Shown here piece after piece: positions 14,967 through 16,208 of a DNA stretch of 16,208 bases. The translations under genes and the position numbers were made by a program. The DNA is taken from positions 1-16,208 of the forward strand of contig DXNX01000049.1 in assembly GCA_019413245.1 (NCBI GenBank), given 5' to 3'. A model generated the notes under the pieces. That model was not told the DNA's origin. It was given only the letters and a program-made list of their open reading frames with translations, and made no database searches. How positions within the stretch are numbered: position 1 is the first letter of the stretch; each line of letters opens with the position of its first letter. Source of the stretch: Oscillospiraceae bacterium (GTDB lineage: Bacteria > Bacillota > Clostridia > Oscillospirales > Ruminococcaceae).

Positions 14967-15911
14967 TCAGCGCTCGGCGCGCATGGGATTGTTCAGGAAA
15001 TCCTCGTAAGCCAGGCGCAGGCCGTCTTCCAGCTCGGTCTTGTAGGTCCAGCCCAGCTTGGTGGCCTTGCTCACGTCCAGCAGCTTGCGGGGGGTGCCGT
15101 TGGGCTTGCTGGGGTCCCAGCGGATCTCGCCGGTGTAGCCCACCACCTTGGCCACCAGTTCGGTCAGTTCCTTGATGGTCAGTTCCTTGCCGGTACCGGC
15201 GTTCACCGTCTCGTTGCCGGAGTAGTTGTTCATCAGGAAAACGCACAGGTTGGCCAGGTCGTCCACATACAGGAACTCACGCAGGGGGCTGCCGTCACCC
15301 CAGCAGGTGACAGTGGGCAGGTTCTGCTCCTTGGCTTCGTGGAAGCGGCGGATGAGGGCCGGCACCACATGGCTGTGGGTGGGATGGTAGTTGTCGTTGG
15401 GGCCGTACAGGTTGGTGGGCATGACGCTGATGTAGTCGGTGCCGTACTGACGGTTGAGGTATTCGCAGTATTTCAGGCCCGAAATCTTGGCCAGAGCGTA
15501 GGCTTCGTTGGTCTTCTCCAGGGCGGAGGTGAGCAGGCAGTCTTCCTTCATGGGCTGAGGCGCCATGCGGGGATAGATGCAGCTGGAGCCCAGGAATTCC
15601 AGCTTCTTGCAGCCGTTCTTCCAGGCGGAGTGGATGACGTTCATCTCCAGGGTCATGTTGTCGTACATGAAATCGGCCAGGGCTTCCTCGTTGGCCACGA
15701 TGCCGCCCACCTTGGCTGCCGCCAGGAAGACGTATTCCGGCTTTTCGGCCGCGAAGAATTCTTCCACGGCGTCCTGACGGCAGAGGTCCAGTTCCTTGTG
15801 GGTGCGGGTGATGATGTTGGTGTATCCCTGACGCTGCAGTTCACGGACGATGGCGCTGCCCACCATGCCGCGGTGGCCCGCCACATAAATCTTGGCATTT
15901 TTGTCCATCAT
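14967..15911 (-). CDS. fcl: GDP-L-fucose synthase
   Basis: 314-residue short-chain (extended SDR) epimerase/reductase that turns GDP-4-keto-6-deoxymannose into GDP-L-fucose with NADPH. The Rossmann motif GHRGMVGS is at 12-19. The catalytic set is S109 in LGSSCIYP, Y138 and K142 in YALAKISG, matching E. coli Ser107-Tyr136-Lys140 with an offset of two. PTNLYGPNDNYHPTHSHVVP is diagnostic. Two adjacent ATGs exist (15911 and 15908); AAGGAAG is nine bases upstream of the first. A longer frame to 16166 reads through a non-coding repeat and is rejected. Its substrate comes from GDP-mannose 4,6-dehydratase (Gmd), not present here and probably upstream beyond the right edge or elsewhere. Confidence 0.96.
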   Translation of the reverse strand: MMDKNAKIYVAGHRGMVGSAIVRELQRQGYTNIITRTHKELDLCRQDAVEEFFAAEKPEYVFLAAAKVGGIVANEEALADFMYDNMTLEMNVIHSAWKNGCKKLEFLGSSCIYPRMAPQPMKEDCLLTSALEKTNEAYALAKISGLKYCEYLNRQYGTDYISVMPTNLYGPNDNYHPTHSHVVPALIRRFHEAKEQNLPTVTCWGDGSPLREFLYVDDLANLCVFLMNNYSGNETVNAGTGKELTIKELTELVAKVVGYTGEIRWDPSKPNGTPRKLLDVSKATKLGWTYKTELEDGLRLAYEDFLNNPMRAER

Positions 15912-16208
15912 GAGGTAAGACTTCCTTTCTGGGTATTTCTGTATATAAGAGAAAAGGTTGTTGGTTCTTGGGAAAGCGGCTGGCTGCGGAAGCAGAGACC
16001 GGCTCCCCTGTGTAAGGGGAGCTGGCGCCGAAGGCGCCTGAGGGGTTGTAAACGTACCGGTATTGCCCGTGAACGGGATATAAGGCAGGGTCCACAACCC
16101 CTCCGCCGCTGCGCGGCACCTCCCCTTACACAGGGGAGGCTTTCCGGTCACGCCATTCAAATCCATTCCTTGCTCAGGCCCCCCAGGGCCTGAGAAGGCC
16201 GTCCCGGA
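15912..16208. other. Gene-free stretch upstream of fcl
   Basis: No coding region is supported here. A short AT-rich patch (about 15940-15960, containing TATATA) could be a -10 for the leftward operon, but I cannot find a matching -35. Most of the rest is the foldback element listed below. A last perfect 9-bp hairpin (16173-16181 with 16186-16194, loop CCCA) has no T-run on either side. Confidence 0.6.
15997..16149. repeat. Foldback (MITE/REP-like) element of two inverted hairpin units
   Basis: The ends are GACCGG (15997-16002) and CCGGTC (16144-16149). Inside are two inverted related arms (about 16001-16049 and 16094-16140) around a 44-base centre. Each arm has an 8-bp hairpin with loop GTGTA (16002-16022; inverted at 16119-16139), a second small hairpin (16024-16038; inverted at 16105-16117) and a conserved GAGGGGTTGT tail. 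The centre has a CCCG/CGGG hairpin with loop TGAA (16066-16077). I recall similar GGGGAG/CTCCCC repeats from Faecalibacterium-group genomes; this is memory, not a search. No target-site duplication and no transposase are visible. Confidence 0.75.

Noticed and set aside
16001..16140. CRISPR array
   Set aside because: The repeats are only two, inverted rather than direct, and without unique spacers; no cas genes are present.
15912..16166. N-terminal extension of the GDP-fucose synthase
   Set aside because: The extension is translation of the foldback repeat and adjoining non-coding DNA; the Rossmann motif starts right after the ATG at 15911 or 15908.
13515..16193. 892-codon open frame on the plus strand opposite manC and fcl
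   Set aside because: It has the same composition artefact (Gly/Val/His/Asp-rich), starts within a terminator stem and runs through the foldback repeat; the opposite strand encodes two well-recognised enzymes.
16173..16194. Perfect 9-bp hairpin near the right edge as a terminator
   Set aside because: No T-run follows on either strand, and the context is cut by the window edge.

Overview
The window is GC-rich bacterial DNA with strong Shine-Dalgarno sequences (GGAGG/AAGGAG), sigma-A type promoters, lipoprotein-type solute-binding proteins and CUT1 sugar transporters. Together with the repeat near the right edge, this suggests a gut Clostridia of the Faecalibacterium/Gemmiger/Subdoligranulum kind (Oscillospiraceae/Ruminococcaceae). 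That assignment is inference from style, not from a marker gene.

Layout. (1) 1-2139, minus strand: a three-gene CUT1 transporter operon read leftwards: an LplB-type permease, a YtcP-type permease, then a solute-binding lipoprotein cut by the left edge. Its promoter (TTGACA, 17 bp, TAATAT) lies in a 325-bp intergenic region. (2) 2465-3493, plus: a divergent LacI-family regulator, probably controlling that operon. Several GTTAAC boxes surround both promoters. (3) 3585-3884, plus: a small ABM-fold putative monooxygenase, ending at a strong bidirectional terminator (3901-3938). (4) 3948-4823, minus: an AraC-family regulator, divergent from (5) 5135-13424, plus: a complete raffinose-family sugar module. 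It encodes a binding lipoprotein, two permeases, a GH36 alpha-galactosidase, a PfkB fructokinase and a GH13 amylosucrase-like enzyme. (6) 13499-13584: two tandem terminators. (7) 13611-15911, minus: GDP-L-fucose synthase followed by mannose-1-phosphate guanylyltransferase, i.e. part of a GDP-mannose/GDP-fucose supply operon. (8) 15912-16208: no gene, but a 153-bp foldback repeat made of two inverted, structurally conserved hairpin units.

How it works together. In region 5, raffinose or stachyose is imported intact. The cytoplasmic alpha-galactosidase releases galactose and leaves sucrose. The GH13 enzyme splits sucrose (releasing fructose and transferring or hydrolysing the glucosyl unit), and the fructokinase makes fructose 6-phosphate. 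The transport ATPase and the galactose (Leloir) genes are not in the window and must be elsewhere. The AraC regulator and a structured leader with a large dyad symmetry (4986-5029) upstream of the binding-protein gene are the likely controls.

I see no phage, CRISPR, toxin, defence or RNA genes. Most of the window is ordinary carbohydrate metabolism. The more unusual signals are the operator-like arrays, the structured leader, and the paired-hairpin foldback element.
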